DNA from: Bacillus proteolyticus
GTDB taxonomy: Bacteria > Bacillota > Bacilli > Bacillales > Bacillaceae_G
Length of the DNA: 64,000 nt
Assembly: GCF_001884065.1 (NCBI RefSeq)
Contig: NZ_MACH01000054.1
Coordinates: 248,001 to 312,000 of the forward strand
Reading direction: 5' to 3'
Positions 40,539 through 50,598 of the stretch are shown in pieces. Numbering within the stretch: the first letter of the stretch is position 1; each line of letters starts with the position of its first letter. The notes beneath the pieces were generated by a model. It had not been told where the DNA came from. It ran no database searches and saw only the letters and a list, made by a program, of their open reading frames with translations. Position numbers and translations under genes: made by a program.

Positions 40539-41127
40539 TCTCGTCTGGGCAGCGATGGCGATCATAGGGATTGTATATGCCATGATAAACGGAACGATGG
40601 AAGAAGTAACTAAAGCTGTATTTGACGGGGCAAAAGATGCAGTAACAATTTGTATAGGACTTATTAGCGTTTTAGTATTTTGGCTTGGTTTAATGAAAAT
40701 TGCAGAGGAAGCAGGGTTATTAAAAAAGTTAGTTACACTTTTTATGCCGATAGTAAAAAGGTTGTTTCCAGAAATACCGAAAGATCATCCGTCAATGGGA
40801 TTTATTTTATCGAATATGATGGCAAACTTTTTTGGATTAGGTAATGCAGCGACCCCTCTTGGTATTAAAGCGATGGAACAATTGAAAGAGTTAAATGGAG
40901 GGAAGGATTCGGCCAGTCGCTCTATGGTGACGTTTCTCGCATTAAATACATCAGCGATTACTTTAATCCCTACTACTGTCATTTCGATTCGAATGACTTA
41001 TGAATCAGCAAATCCTACCGAAATCGTTGGGGTAACATTCATTGCACAAGTACTCTCTATGATTGGAGCAATTTGGATTGACCGCTATTTTTACCGAAGA
41101 AGGAGTAGAAAGGGGCGGAAAAAATGA
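40531..41127 (+). CDS. spmA: Spore maturation protein SpmA
   Basis: The protein has 198 residues from ATG 40531, which overlaps the dacB stop. It is a polytopic nucleoside-recognition (Gate) family membrane protein (ISVLVFWLGLMKIAEEAGLL, FGLGNAATPLGIKAMEQLKE, FLALNTSAITLIPTTVIS). With SpmB it is needed for spore-core dehydration and heat resistance. Its stop overlaps the spmB start by four bases (ATGA). Confidence 0.94.
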   Translation: MVNLVWAAMAIIGIVYAMINGTMEEVTKAVFDGAKDAVTICIGLISVLVFWLGLMKIAEEAGLLKKLVTLFMPIVKRLFPEIPKDHPSMGFILSNMMANFFGLGNAATPLGIKAMEQLKELNGGKDSASRSMVTFLALNTSAITLIPTTVISIRMTYESANPTEIVGVTFIAQVLSMIGAIWIDRYFYRRRSRKGRKK

Positions 41128-41654
41128 GTATTGTAAATACAATTTCATTATGGGTAATCCCTTGTGTAATCGGTTTTATCCTTTTATATGGCACGATAAA
41201 AAAAGTTCCGACGTATGAATCGTTTGTTGAGGGAGGAAAAGAAGGGATTCAAATTGCAGTTTCCATTTTACCGTTTATGGTGGGAATGCTTGTATCCATT
41301 TCGATTTTTCGAGCGTCTGGAGCGTTAGATGCGATGATATCTGTAATGAAGCCGATGTTAGACTTAATTCATGTCCCAGCGGAAATTGTTCCACTAGCAC
41401 TTATACGTCCTATTTCGGGATCGGCTGGTTTAAGTATTACGACTGATTTAATTGCGACATATGGGCCAGATTCGTTTATTGGAAGATTAGCTTCAACGAT
41501 GCAAGGTAGCACAGATACGACTTTTTATATTTTAACAGTATACTTTGGGGCTGTTGGTATTAGAAAAATGGGAGATGCATTAAAGGTAGGGCTTTTTGCA
41601 GATTTGATCGGAATTATTTGCTCGATTGTGTTTGTTTCTCTATTGTTTCGGTAA
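41124..41654 (+). CDS. spmB: Spore maturation protein SpmB
   Basis: The protein has 176 residues and is polytopic, with the paired Gate domain (FVEGGKEGIQIAVSILPFMVG, LALIRPISGSAGLSITTDL and ATMQGSTDTTFYILTVYFG, excerpts). It is the partner of SpmA in core dehydration during sporulation. It is the last gene of the dacB operon, and a terminator stands 45 bases later. Confidence 0.94.
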   Translation: MSIVNTISLWVIPCVIGFILLYGTIKKVPTYESFVEGGKEGIQIAVSILPFMVGMLVSISIFRASGALDAMISVMKPMLDLIHVPAEIVPLALIRPISGSAGLSITTDLIATYGPDSFIGRLASTMQGSTDTTFYILTVYFGAVGIRKMGDALKVGLFADLIGIICSIVFVSLLFR

Positions 41655-41697
41655 TGCTATTCATTTTTTGCGCTATTTCGCTTATAATACGTATACG

Positions 41698-41733
41698 ACC
41701 ACTATTAACGTGTAGTTTAATAGTGGTTTTTTT
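41698..41733 (+). terminator. Terminator after spmB
   Basis: ACCACTATTAA and TTAATAGTGGT form the stem, followed by seven T. Confidence 0.85.
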
Positions 41734-41943
41734 ATGCGGTATTTTTGACAAAATGATGAACTTTTATTGTGAGAAATATGAAAAATGTGGACAATAATAA
41801 AGGGTAAAAACATGATTTGACCTTTATATGTTTATTATCATCGCTATGTTGTTTAAGTGAGAAGGAGCGAATAGCCGTAAAGCGTATGCGGTTGCCAAGT
41901 CTTTCTAATGTAAGGTAAGATAAATTCGAGGTGAAAAAAAGAA

Positions 41944-42672
41944 ATGGAACGATTACAAAAAGTGATTGCGCAAGCAGGTATTGCATCGAGAAGAAAGGCT
42001 GAGGAATTAATTCAGCAAGGAAAAGTGAAAGTTAATGGGAAAATAGTGAAGGAGTTAGGAACAAAAGTAACTCCTCAAGATAAAGTAGAAGTAAATAACA
42101 TCCCTCTTGAAAAAGAAGAACCTGTTTATTTTTTACTATATAAACCAACTGGTGTAATTTCGAGTGTATCAGATGATAAAGGAAGAAGTGTTGTAACAGA
42201 CTTTTTCCCTGAAATCAGACAACGTTTATTCCCAATCGGACGTTTAGATTATGATACGTCTGGCGTATTATTGATGACAAACGATGGAGATTTCGCCAAT
42301 GTATTAATGCACCCGAGATATAAAGTTGAAAAAACATATGTTGCAAAAATTAAAGGACCATTAACAGGTGAGAAAATTCGCATGTTAGAACGAGGCGTTA
42401 TGTTAGAAGACGGGAAAACAGCACCAGCAAATGTGAAAATTATTTCTTGGGACAAGCGTAAAGAGATGGCGATTGTACAATTAACAATTCACGAAGGCCG
42501 TAATCGTCAAGTACGTCGTATGTTTGAAGCGTTAGACTGTAAAGTAGTGAAATTAAAACGTGAACGTTATGCCTTTTTAGAAGTGGGTAGTTTGCGACCT
42601 GGTGATGCAAGAGAATTGACACCACATGAGGTAAAACAATTACGCGCACTTGCTTCTACAAAGCCAAGATAA
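41944..42672 (+). CDS. rluB: 23S rRNA pseudouridine synthase RluB
   Basis: The protein has 242 residues. The N-terminal S4 RNA-binding domain (IAQAGIASRRKAEELIQQGKV) is followed by the RsuA/RluB catalytic domain, with GRLDYDTSGVLLMTNDG containing the catalytic Asp and HEGRNRQVRRMFEA. It makes pseudouridine in the peptidyl-transferase region of 23S rRNA (position 2605 in E. coli numbering). It starts behind GAGGTGAAAAAAAGAA. Gene order spmB-rluB-resA is that of B. subtilis. Confidence 0.94.
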   Translation: MERLQKVIAQAGIASRRKAEELIQQGKVKVNGKIVKELGTKVTPQDKVEVNNIPLEKEEPVYFLLYKPTGVISSVSDDKGRSVVTDFFPEIRQRLFPIGRLDYDTSGVLLMTNDGDFANVLMHPRYKVEKTYVAKIKGPLTGEKIRMLERGVMLEDGKTAPANVKIISWDKRKEMAIVQLTIHEGRNRQVRRMFEALDCKVVKLKRERYAFLEVGSLRPGDARELTPHEVKQLRALASTKPR

Positions 42673-42687
42673 GCTATAGAGTTAAAA

Positions 42688-42720
42688 TTTCACCAGTGGA
42701 GTGCTCTGCTGGTGATTTAT
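42688..42720 (+). terminator. Weak terminator after rluB
   Basis: TCACCAG and CTGGTGA enclose an 11-base loop, followed by TTTATT. Confidence 0.5.
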
Positions 42721-42778
42721 TCAATACAACATTTACAGAAAAGAATACATACCATTTACCGAGGAGAGGGGAGAAAAG

Positions 42779-43300
42779 ATGAAGAAAAATCGCTTATTAT
42801 TTCGTGTTATCATTCTGCTCATTTTAAGCGGTGCTGTAGGATTTACACTTTATCAAGGATTCTTTGCTAATAAAGAGAAAATGCAAATCGGAAAAGAAGC
42901 ACCTAACTTTGTTGTGACGGATTTAGAAGGGAAGAAAATTGAACTAAAAGATTTAAAGGGTAAAGGTGTATTTTTAAACTTTTGGGGCACGTGGTGTAAA
43001 CCTTGTGAAAAAGAAATGCCTTATATGAATGAATTATATCCAAAGTATAAAGAAAAAGGCGTTGAAATCATAGCGTTAGATGCAGATGAAACGGATATTG
43101 CAGTAAAGAACTTTGTGAACCAATATGGTTTGAAATTCCCAGTTGCCATTGATAAAGGACAAAAGATTATAGGAACATATGGAGTAGGTCCATTACCGAC
43201 AAGCTTTTTGATTGATAAAGATGGAAAAGTAGTGGAGCAAATTATAGGTGAACAAACGAAAGAACAGTTAGAAGGCTATTTAAAGAAAATTACTCCGTAA
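42779..43300 (+). CDS. resA: Thiol-disulfide oxidoreductase ResA
   Basis: The protein has 173 residues. A membrane anchor (about 8-28) holds a thioredoxin-like domain outside the cell, with active site WGTWCKPC (Cys 73 and Cys 76) and [15 protein letters not shown]. ResA reduces the CXXCH disulfides of apocytochrome c before haem attachment. It is the first gene of resABC. The ribosome site GAGAGGGGAG (42764-42773) holds the 7-base complement (42765-42771) of the FsrA-like RNA seed. Confidence 0.94.
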   Translation: MKKNRLLFRVIILLILSGAVGFTLYQGFFANKEKMQIGKEAPNFVVTDLEGKKIELKDLKGKGVFLNFWGTWCKPCEKEMPYMNELYPKYKEKGVEIIALDADETDIAVKNFVNQYGLKFPVAIDKGQKIIGTYGVGPLPTSFLIDKDGKVVEQIIGEQTKEQLEGYLKKITP

Positions 43301-43424
43301 TAAAGAAAGCCTTTACATAAGAGGTGCATGTCAATAGCGCCTCTGATTTAAAAATTCTGAGTATTGCGGTAACTTGAGGTTAGAATATACAATAGTACAT
43401 ATAGATACAGGGGCGGTGAGAGTG

Positions 43425-45047
43425 TTGAAAGAAATTAAATGTGAATGTGGACATGTTAATCCGATAGGAACCATTTTTTGTGAAGCTTGTGGGAAACCAT
43501 TTGAAAGCAATGAAAATGTAAAACTATTGGATATGCGCTATGAGGGGAGTGCGCGGAGATCTCTCACGCAAACAAAAACGATAGTCGATAAAATTTGGAG
43601 CTTTTTCTCTTCTGTAAAAGTGGGTGTATGGCTAATCGTAATAACTTTAGCTGCATCAGCGATAGGAACTATTTTTCCGCAAGAAATGTACATAACGCCA
43701 GGAATTGCACCAGCTGAATATTATAAACAAGAATACGGATTTTTAGGACAATTGTACTATCAATTAGGATTTAATAATTTATACGGTTCATGGTGGTATA
43801 TGATTTTGATTGCTTCTATCGGTATTTCACTTGTGATATGTAGTTTAGACCGCGTTATTCCACTTTATAAAGCTTTAAAAAAGCAAGGCGTAAAAAGACA
43901 TCCTAGCTTTTTAAAGAGACAGAGATTATATGGGACTGGTACACCTCAAGATGGTGATCTGGAAAGAGTGCAAAAGAATTTAAAGAAAAGAAACTATAAC
44001 GTGAAAGTGGAAGACGGAAACGTTTTAGCAGAAAAGGGACGCTTCTCGCGTTGGGGTCCATATGTAAATCATATCGGTCTTATTATCTTTTTGTTCGGTG
44101 CAATGCTTCGTTTTTTACCGAGTATGTACGTAGACGAAGCACTTTGGTTACGTGACGGTGAAACGAAAGAAATACCAGGGACGGATGGACAATACTATTT
44201 GAAGAACGAAAAGTTTATCAAGGAAGTTTATGATAAGAGTAAGGACAAAGAAGTTTATGATGAAGCGATTGATCGCGTTGGTGATAAAATGATTGCGAAA
44301 AACTTCCAAACAAATGCTGTATTATACAAAGCGGTAGGAGAAAATATAGCGGGTCAAAAACCAAAATTAGAAAAGGTAAAAGAAGCGGAAATTCGCGTGA
44401 ATGAACCACTGAAATTTGATCAATTTGCAGTGTATCAAGTGGATTATAAAGAAAGTGAATTTAAAAGTATGTCCTTTAACTTGCAAAATAAAGAAAATAA
44501 TCAAAAGTGGGGACCGATTAAAGTAGATTTAACGAATCCTAAGGAAAAATATGATTTAGGAAATGGTTATTCTCTAGAACTATTAAGCTATTTTCCTGAT
44601 TTTTATTTTGATGAGAATGGAAAACCAAATACAAAAACGAAATTACCAAACAATCCTGCATTTGTATTTAAAATGTTTACACCTGAAACACCAGATGGTG
44701 AAGTGAGTTTTGTTGGTATTCAGCAAAATATAGAACCTGATGGAAACAACAAATATAAAATGTCGTTTGCAGGTGTTGAAATGCAAAATGCAACAGCACT
44801 TACTGTAAGAAAAGATTTAACGCTTTGGATTCTCGGTATTGGAGGATTTATATTTATGGTTGGTGTCATTCAAGGTATGTATTGGAATCATCGCCGTATT
44901 TGGATACAACGTGTTAATGATGAATGGTGGATTGCAGGGCATACGAATAAAAATTGGTTCGGTTTAAAGAAAGATATTGAAAGAGTAATAGAAGGTACAG
45001 CAATTCCACAGCCAAATGATAAAGTAATTGATAAAAAAATTAGTTAA
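43425..45047 (+). CDS. resB: Cytochrome c biogenesis protein ResB
   Basis: The protein has 540 residues from TTG 43425; GTG 43422 or the frame start at 43374 are less likely. A zinc-ribbon-like N-terminus (KCECGHVN...FCEACG) precedes the ResB family membrane part ([53 protein letters not shown]). A large extracytoplasmic domain and a final helix ([20 protein letters not shown]) follow. ResB with ResC transports and attaches haem to cytochrome c. It lies between resA and resC with a 14-base gap to resC. Confidence 0.93.
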   Translation: MKEIKCECGHVNPIGTIFCEACGKPFESNENVKLLDMRYEGSARRSLTQTKTIVDKIWSFFSSVKVGVWLIVITLAASAIGTIFPQEMYITPGIAPAEYYKQEYGFLGQLYYQLGFNNLYGSWWYMILIASIGISLVICSLDRVIPLYKALKKQGVKRHPSFLKRQRLYGTGTPQDGDLERVQKNLKKRNYNVKVEDGNVLAEKGRFSRWGPYVNHIGLIIFLFGAMLRFLPSMYVDEALWLRDGETKEIPGTDGQYYLKNEKFIKEVYDKSKDKEVYDEAIDRVGDKMIAKNFQTNAVLYKAVGENIAGQKPKLEKVKEAEIRVNEPLKFDQFAVYQVDYKESEFKSMSFNLQNKENNQKWGPIKVDLTNPKEKYDLGNGYSLELLSYFPDFYFDENGKPNTKTKLPNNPAFVFKMFTPETPDGEVSFVGIQQNIEPDGNNKYKMSFAGVEMQNATALTVRKDLTLWILGIGGFIFMVGVIQGMYWNHRRIWIQRVNDEWWIAGHTNKNWFGLKKDIERVIEGTAIPQPNDKVIDKKIS

Positions 45048-45061
45048 GGTGGGGAAACGAT

Positions 45062-46219
45062 ATGGTGCAAATAAGTAGTAACTTTCTCTTTACCGCATTT
45101 ATTTTATATTTAATTGCGACTCTATTTTTTGGGGGAGCCATTAAAGAAAAGGGTCATAAATGGGCAAATGTAGGAATAACGATTACAATTTTAGGGTTTA
45201 TAGCACAAACAGTATATTTTGTTACAAGGTGGATTGCATCAGGTCATGCGCCAGTTAGTAACTTTTTCGAATTCGGTACGTTTTTCGGTATGATGCTTGT
45301 CGGAGCATTTATTGTAATGTATTTTATGTACCGTGTAAGTATAATTGGACTATTTGCATTACCAGTTGCTCTTTTATTAATTGCCTATGCAAGTATGTTC
45401 CCGAGGGAAATATCCCCGCTTATCCCATCTTTAAAAAGTAACTGGTTACACATTCACGTGACGACTGCAGCAGCAGGACAAGCAATTTTAGCAATTAGTT
45501 TTATTACGGGCGTTATGTATTTATTGAAAAATGTAGATCAATCAACGAGAAGTAAACGTACATTTTGGTTAGAAACGGTAGTGTTCACACTTGTTTGTAC
45601 AGTTGGATTTATTGCAGTAACGACAGTATTCTCCAGTATGAAATATGAAGCTAAGTTTCAATGGATTGATAAAAATGAACAACAAGTCGCGATGAAGTAT
45701 AATCTCCCAGCTTTAGTTGGACCACATGAAGGGAAGTTACTGACAGAAAATAAACTAGAACCGACAGTCGAAGTTCCAGCAATTGTAAATGCGAAAAAAT
45801 TAAATACTGTTATTTGGTCAGTAATAGTTGGAACACTACTTTATATTGTATTAAGACTTGTTTTACGCAAACGAGTATCAGCGGCACTTCAGCCACTAGT
45901 AAAGAATACGAATAGTGATTTACTAGATGAAATCGGATATCGATCTATTGCGATTGGATTCCCAGTTTTCACATTAGGTGCGCTAATTTTTGCGATGATT
46001 TGGGCTCAAATAGCATGGACGCGTTTTTGGGGGTGGGATCCAAAAGAGGTTTGGGCACTTATAACGTGGCTCTTTTATGCTGCAGTATTACATTTGCGAT
46101 TATCTAAAGGATGGCATGGGGAAAAATCAGCGTGGCTTGCAGTAATTGGTTTTGCGATCATTATGTTTAACTTTATTGTAGTGAACTTAATCATTGCGGG
46201 TTTACATTCATATGCATAG
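45062..46219 (+). CDS. resC: Cytochrome c biogenesis protein ResC (CcsA family)
   Basis: The protein has 385 residues and eight or more membrane helices. The tryptophan-rich WWD-like motif [14 protein letters not shown] binds haem at the outer face, and His residues in [12 protein letters not shown] and [12 protein letters not shown] match haem-ligand positions of CcsA/ResC. It completes the system II haem lyase with ResB. A strong hairpin after the stop separates resABC from resDE, although read-through is known for this locus in B. subtilis. Confidence 0.94.
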   Translation: MVQISSNFLFTAFILYLIATLFFGGAIKEKGHKWANVGITITILGFIAQTVYFVTRWIASGHAPVSNFFEFGTFFGMMLVGAFIVMYFMYRVSIIGLFALPVALLLIAYASMFPREISPLIPSLKSNWLHIHVTTAAAGQAILAISFITGVMYLLKNVDQSTRSKRTFWLETVVFTLVCTVGFIAVTTVFSSMKYEAKFQWIDKNEQQVAMKYNLPALVGPHEGKLLTENKLEPTVEVPAIVNAKKLNTVIWSVIVGTLLYIVLRLVLRKRVSAALQPLVKNTNSDLLDEIGYRSIAIGFPVFTLGALIFAMIWAQIAWTRFWGWDPKEVWALITWLFYAAVLHLRLSKGWHGEKSAWLAVIGFAIIMFNFIVVNLIIAGLHSYA

Positions 46220-46221
46220 AG

Positions 46222-46263
46222 AAATAAAATAGGAGAGTGTATGTCACTTTCCTATTTTATTTT
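46222..46263 (+). terminator. Terminator after resC
   Basis: AAATAAAATAGGA and TCCTATTTTATTT, extended inward by GTG/CAC, are followed by T residues. Confidence 0.8.
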
Positions 46264-46520
46264 TGTCAAATTTTCTTCTTTTTTGAGAAAAACATGACAA
46301 AGTAGCGGTTGATTTTGTAAAATGATGTCGAGGACATAATATACTGTTCAAATAAAATACATAGTTTTGGAAAAAAATTGAACAAACTTTATTATTCTTG
46401 TGAAGCATAATATGGAAAGTGAAACGTTTAAAAAATATTTTGTTAAATGAGAATAAGTGCAACATAATATTGTAGAAGGGTAGGTGTGAACCGTTGCGCT
46501 AAAATGCGTAGCGGGTAGAA

Positions 46521-47237
46521 ATGGAAAATGAATCAAGAATATTAATTGTAGACGATGAGGATCGTATTCGTCGCTTATTGAAAATGTATTTAGAAAGAGA
46601 GCAATACACAATTGAAGAAGCGGATAATGGTGATACAGCTTTAGAAATGGCCTTACAAAATGATTATGATTTAATCTTATTAGATCTTATGATGCCTGGT
46701 AAAGATGGTATCGAAGTGTGCAAAGGGGTTCGTGAGAAGAAAGCGACACCAATTATTATGCTGACAGCAAAAGGTGAAGAAGTAAATCGGGTACAAGGGT
46801 TTGAGGTAGGAACTGATGATTATATCGTGAAACCATTTAGCCCACGTGAAGTAGTGCTTCGTGTGAAAGCGGTGTTACGTCGTGCTGTACCAACAACATT
46901 CTTTACACAAGATACAACGACGAAAGATGTTACTGTGTTCCCGCACTTAACAATTGATAACGATGCACATCGTGTTACAGCAGATGGTAATGAAGTGAAT
47001 TTAACACCGAAAGAGTATGAATTACTATTATTCTTAGCGAAAGCTCCAGATAAGGTGTTTGACCGTGAGCAATTGTTAAAAGAAGTATGGCAATATGAAT
47101 TCTTCGGAGATTTACGTACAGTTGATACGCATGTAAAGCGTTTACGTGAGAAGTTAAGTAAAAAATCACCAGATGCTGCGAAGATGATTGTTACCGTTTG
47201 GGGCGTTGGTTACAAGTTTGAGGTTGTGAACGACTGA
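46521..47237 (+). CDS. resD: Response regulator ResD (OmpR family)
   Basis: The protein has 238 residues. The receiver has DDED at 11-14, phospho-acceptor Asp 55 (LILLDLMMPG) and Lys in DYIVKPFSPRE. The winged-helix domain carries LTPKEYELLLFLAK and RTVDTHVKRLREKL. With ResE it controls aerobic/anaerobic respiration genes and NO detoxification, including hmp and resABC in B. subtilis. Its stop overlaps the resE start by one base. The 260 bases upstream hold no gene; a promoter was not resolved. Confidence 0.95.
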   Translation: MENESRILIVDDEDRIRRLLKMYLEREQYTIEEADNGDTALEMALQNDYDLILLDLMMPGKDGIEVCKGVREKKATPIIMLTAKGEEVNRVQGFEVGTDDYIVKPFSPREVVLRVKAVLRRAVPTTFFTQDTTTKDVTVFPHLTIDNDAHRVTADGNEVNLTPKEYELLLFLAKAPDKVFDREQLLKEVWQYEFFGDLRTVDTHVKRLREKLSKKSPDAAKMIVTVWGVGYKFEVVND

Positions 47238-49012
47238 TGCTTTGGAGAAGTGTAGTAGGGAAGTTATGGATGACCATATTACTTCTCGTTTCGTTTGTTC
47301 TTGGATTTGTTGCGATTTTACTTTCGCAGTTTTTTAGAACATATTATGTTGATATGAGTGAAGCTAGGCTTCAAAAAGTTGCAACAAGTGTTTCAGAGTT
47401 AATTGAAGAAGGTGCCGATGTCAAAACGATTGAGGATATCGCCTACAAATTTTCTGACCCACTTTCAAGGATTATCATTGTAGAAGACGGTAAGGAAATT
47501 TCTTCTTCACCGAAACAAGAAGGATTAGTTACGCTTACAATGGATGATTTGAAAAATGATAAAGAATTAGCAGCTGTATTTACAGATAAAAAGGAAATCA
47601 AGAATAATATTAGAAAAGCCTCTAATAGTAGAAAAAATAAAAACACGGAAAATGATATTATGATTGTCGGGAAACCAGTGCAGTCAAAAAATCAAAGTGC
47701 AGTGTTTGTATATGAATCTTTACAAGTGCCGATACAAGGTATGGAGAGAACGACTGATTTTATTTTCTTATCAGCCGGGATTGCGATTATTTTAACAACT
47801 TTCTTTGCATTCTTCTTATCTACCCGAATTACAGCGCCGCTCCGTAAAATGCGTGAGGTTGCTTTTGAGGTAGCGCGCGGGAAATTTGATACGAAAGCCC
47901 CTATGGTGTCGCAGGATGAAATTGGGGAGCTCGCAACTGCTTTAAATCAAATGGGTAAGCAGTTGAAGTTTAATATGAATGCTCTGCAGCAGGAAAAAGA
48001 GCAGTTAGCTAGCATTTTGAGTAGTATGGCGGATGGTGTTATTACGTTAAATCAAGAAGGTGAAGTCGTTGTTATCAATCCACCGGCAGAAAATTTCTTA
48101 CAAGTTTGGCAAGAAGAAAAAGAAGTAGAATTAAGTAAAAAACTTCCTTCTGAACTTGTTGAACTATTCCATCTCGTTGTAGAAAGCGAACAACAACAGG
48201 TTGTTGAAATTAATTTGCAAAAAGGTAACTACGTAGTTCTTATGACACCGCTTTACAATCAAACGAAAATTCGTGGAGCAGTAGCAGTATTGCGAGACAT
48301 GACGGAAGAGCGTCGTCTTGAGAAAATGCGTCAAGACTTTATTGCGAATGTATCACATGAACTTCGTACACCGATGGTAATGCTTCAAGGGTATAGTGAA
48401 GCGATTTTAGATGATATTGTGCAAACAAAAGAAGAAATTAATGAGTTTGTTCAAATTATTTATGATGAATCTGTTCGTTTAGGTAAACTTGTAAATGAGT
48501 TATTAGATTTAGCACGTATGGAAAGTGGTCATGTAGAGTTACATATAGGTGAAGTTGATATTCATCCTTTTGTCGAAAAAATCGGCCGTAAATTCCAAGG
48601 GATTGCAAAGGATAAAGAAGTTCAATTAACAGTTGATTTCCAAAGCCCAATTGAACAATATCCGTTTGATGCAGATCGTATGGAGCAGGTATTGACGAAT
48701 TTAATTGATAATGCAATCCGTCATACAAATGCGGGTGGACATGTTACACTTGTAATTAATACGGAAAATAGTGGCCTTGCTTTTGAAGTGCAGGATTCAG
48801 GTGCGGGTATTCCAGAAGAAGATATTCCATTCTTGTTCGATCGGTTCTATAAAGCTGACAAAGCGAGAACGCGTGGGAAAAAGGTTGGAACTGGACTCGG
48901 GCTTGCGATTGCTAAAAATATTGTTCAAGGTCATGATGGAAAGATTTCTGTATCCAGTGTCGTTGGAGAAGGAACTACATTCTCTGTATATTTACCGAAT
49001 CGTATAATTTAG
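47237..49012 (+). CDS. resE: Sensor histidine kinase ResE
   Basis: The protein has 591 residues. Membrane helices at 12-33 and 174-195 flank a 140-residue outside domain. HAMP (196-250), PAS (about 255-360), HisKA with His 374 (NVSHELRTPMVML) and HATPase_c (NLIDNAIRHTNAGG, DSGAGIPEEDIPF, GTGLGLAIAKNIV) follow. It senses redox or NO signals and phosphorylates ResD. It is the second gene of the resDE pair. Confidence 0.95.
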   Translation: MLWRSVVGKLWMTILLLVSFVLGFVAILLSQFFRTYYVDMSEARLQKVATSVSELIEEGADVKTIEDIAYKFSDPLSRIIIVEDGKEISSSPKQEGLVTLTMDDLKNDKELAAVFTDKKEIKNNIRKASNSRKNKNTENDIMIVGKPVQSKNQSAVFVYESLQVPIQGMERTTDFIFLSAGIAIILTTFFAFFLSTRITAPLRKMREVAFEVARGKFDTKAPMVSQDEIGELATALNQMGKQLKFNMNALQQEKEQLASILSSMADGVITLNQEGEVVVINPPAENFLQVWQEEKEVELSKKLPSELVELFHLVVESEQQQVVEINLQKGNYVVLMTPLYNQTKIRGAVAVLRDMTEERRLEKMRQDFIANVSHELRTPMVMLQGYSEAILDDIVQTKEEINEFVQIIYDESVRLGKLVNELLDLARMESGHVELHIGEVDIHPFVEKIGRKFQGIAKDKEVQLTVDFQSPIEQYPFDADRMEQVLTNLIDNAIRHTNAGGHVTLVINTENSGLAFEVQDSGAGIPEEDIPFLFDRFYKADKARTRGKKVGTGLGLAIAKNIVQGHDGKISVSSVVGEGTTFSVYLPNRII

Positions 49013-49148
49013 ATATGCATGTTTTTTAAAAGTGATAATGAATAAAAGCTCTACTTTTTTTTATTTTTTTGTAAGTTCAATTAAATAAAGAATGGTAGAG
49101 TTTTTTCCTTTAATAATCAGTATGAAAAAAGAGAGGTGTCATAATGAA

Positions 49149-49730
49149 ATGAAACTTTATACAAAAACAGGAGATAAAGGGGAAACGAGTGTAATAGGTG
49201 GCCGAGTGGATAAAGATCATATACGTGTGGAAGCTTATGGCACGATTGATGAGGCGAACTCTCATATCGGATACGCGCTGTCAAAATTGCAAGAGGAATG
49301 TTTTCGTGACATTTATAACGAGATTGAAAATATTCAACATGAACTATTTGATTGTGGAGGAGATTTAGCAATAGTAGAGAAGAAAATTCCCTATAAAGTA
49401 ACGATAGAGATGGTCGAGTATTTAGAGAGAAGAATCGATTCTTATACAGAAGAAGCGCCGCCATTAGAACGTTTTATTTTACCAGGTGGTAGCGAGGCAT
49501 CAGCTACAATACACATTGCACGTACAGTTATAAGAAGAGCAGAACGTTGTGTAGTGTCGTTGCAAAAAGAAGGAGAAACCAATGAAATTGTTCTAAAGTA
49601 TGTAAATCGGTTATCTGATTATTTGTTTGCGGTAGCTAGAGTAATAAATGCGCGTTTACAAGTGAAAGATGTGGAATATAACCGCAGTGCACTTGTTTTT
49701 CGCAATAAAAAAGAGAAGGAAGTGGAGTAA
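49149..49730 (+). CDS. ATP:cob(I)alamin adenosyltransferase (PduO type)
   Basis: The protein has 193 residues from ATG 49149. Family motifs KLYTKTGDKGETSVIGG (ATP binding) and RTVIRRAERCVVSL (substrate and ATP contacts) are clear, with LSDYLFAVARVINAR near the end. It makes adenosylcobalamin. The ribosome site GAGAGGTG also serves an upstream ATG AAA TGA three-codon frame (49144-49152) that overlaps the start (ATGAAATG), which may affect initiation. It corresponds to B. subtilis YvqK. Confidence 0.93.
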   Translation: MKLYTKTGDKGETSVIGGRVDKDHIRVEAYGTIDEANSHIGYALSKLQEECFRDIYNEIENIQHELFDCGGDLAIVEKKIPYKVTIEMVEYLERRIDSYTEEAPPLERFILPGGSEASATIHIARTVIRRAERCVVSLQKEGETNEIVLKYVNRLSDYLFAVARVINARLQVKDVEYNRSALVFRNKKEKEVE

Positions 49731-49747
49731 TTCACTTCTTTTTTTGT
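49719..49747 (+). terminator. Terminator after the adenosyltransferase gene
   Basis: GAAGTG and CACTTC arms around GAGTAATT, followed by a T-run. The stem overlaps the stop codon. Confidence 0.75.
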
Positions 49748-49813
49748 ATACTTTTTTCTATAATATCCCACAATAGAGAAGGTATGACGGTTATTAGAAA
49801 ACGGAGGATGTAT

Positions 49814-50428
49814 ATGAAAGCGTTAAAATGTGGCGTGGTGATATTGAGTATATTATTTTTATCTCAATTACATGTTTATGCTGAAGAGAATCAGTGGATA
49901 TGGCCTGTTGATGGGCAGGTAAGTGATTATTTTGGGACAAGACATGGGAAACACTATGGTATTGATATAGCTGCGTCCATTGGAACGCCCGTTGTAGCTA
50001 TTCAAAATGGTAAGGTGACAAAGTCTTATTTTTCAAGTAGTTATGGAAATGTTGTGTTTATTAAACATGGAGAATATGAGGCTGTTTATGCGCATTTAAA
50101 TAAGAGATATGTAGTTCAAGGGGATAATATTTCAAAAGGAGAGCGAATTGGAGAGGTAGGGAATACAGGAGAATCGCGAGGAGCGCATTTACATTTAGAA
50201 GTGCATCAAGGAAGATGGACGATGGAGAAAAGGAATGCGATGAATCCGTTGCTTGTTTTAAATGAACAAAAAAACCAAGTCGTTTCATCATCATTATATG
50301 TTGTACAAAAAGGTGATACTTTAGTTAGTATTGCTCGGAGATTTAGTATGACAGTTGAGGAAATCAAAGTGAGAAATGGATTACGACAAGAGCGAATCTA
50401 TCCGAACCAACAACTATACGTTAAGTAA
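49814..50428 (+). CDS. Secreted M23 peptidase with LysM domain
   Basis: The protein has 204 residues from ATG 49814, six bases behind GGAGG. The signal peptide ends HVYA. The M23 domain has RHGKHYGIDIAAS (first zinc motif) and AHLHLEVHQG (HxH). A C-terminal LysM repeat (LYVVQKGDTLVSIARRF...YPNQQLYVK) binds glycan. It should cleave peptide bonds in peptidoglycan at the wall. The M23-then-LysM order and small size suggest a sporulation or germination wall enzyme, but no direct evidence is visible. Confidence 0.9.
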   Translation: MKALKCGVVILSILFLSQLHVYAEENQWIWPVDGQVSDYFGTRHGKHYGIDIAASIGTPVVAIQNGKVTKSYFSSSYGNVVFIKHGEYEAVYAHLNKRYVVQGDNISKGERIGEVGNTGESRGAHLHLEVHQGRWTMEKRNAMNPLLVLNEQKNQVVSSSLYVVQKGDTLVSIARRFSMTVEEIKVRNGLRQERIYPNQQLYVK

Positions 50429-50566
50429 AGGAAACTTCTCAAAGTATAACTTTTGAATAGATTTTTAAGAATACGATAGTAAATGAATTTATATCAACGT
50501 TTCGACAAGAAATGTTGACTTAGCAATAACATACGAAGATAAGAGTAACCTATTCGTAACGAAAAA

Positions 50567-50592
50567 CCGTCCCAAAAAATCTTTTGGGACGG
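50567..50592. terminator. Terminator between convergent genes
   Basis: CCGTCCCAAAA and TTTTGGGACGG form a stem with a four-base loop. Confidence 0.8.
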
Positions 50593-50598
50593 CTTCTT

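Noticed and set aside
43319-43345. Hairpin after resA (AGAGGTGC/GCGCCTCT)
   Set aside because: There is no T-run, and resA-resB are expected to be co-transcribed, so I do not call it a terminator.
46423-46440. cre-like sequence upstream of resD (GTGAAACGTTTAA)
   Set aside because: The central CG is displaced by one base relative to the consensus, and key positions fail.
49039-49106. Possible terminator after resE (AAGCTCTAC / GTAGAGTTTT)
   Set aside because: The loop is about 40 bases long, too large for confident calling.
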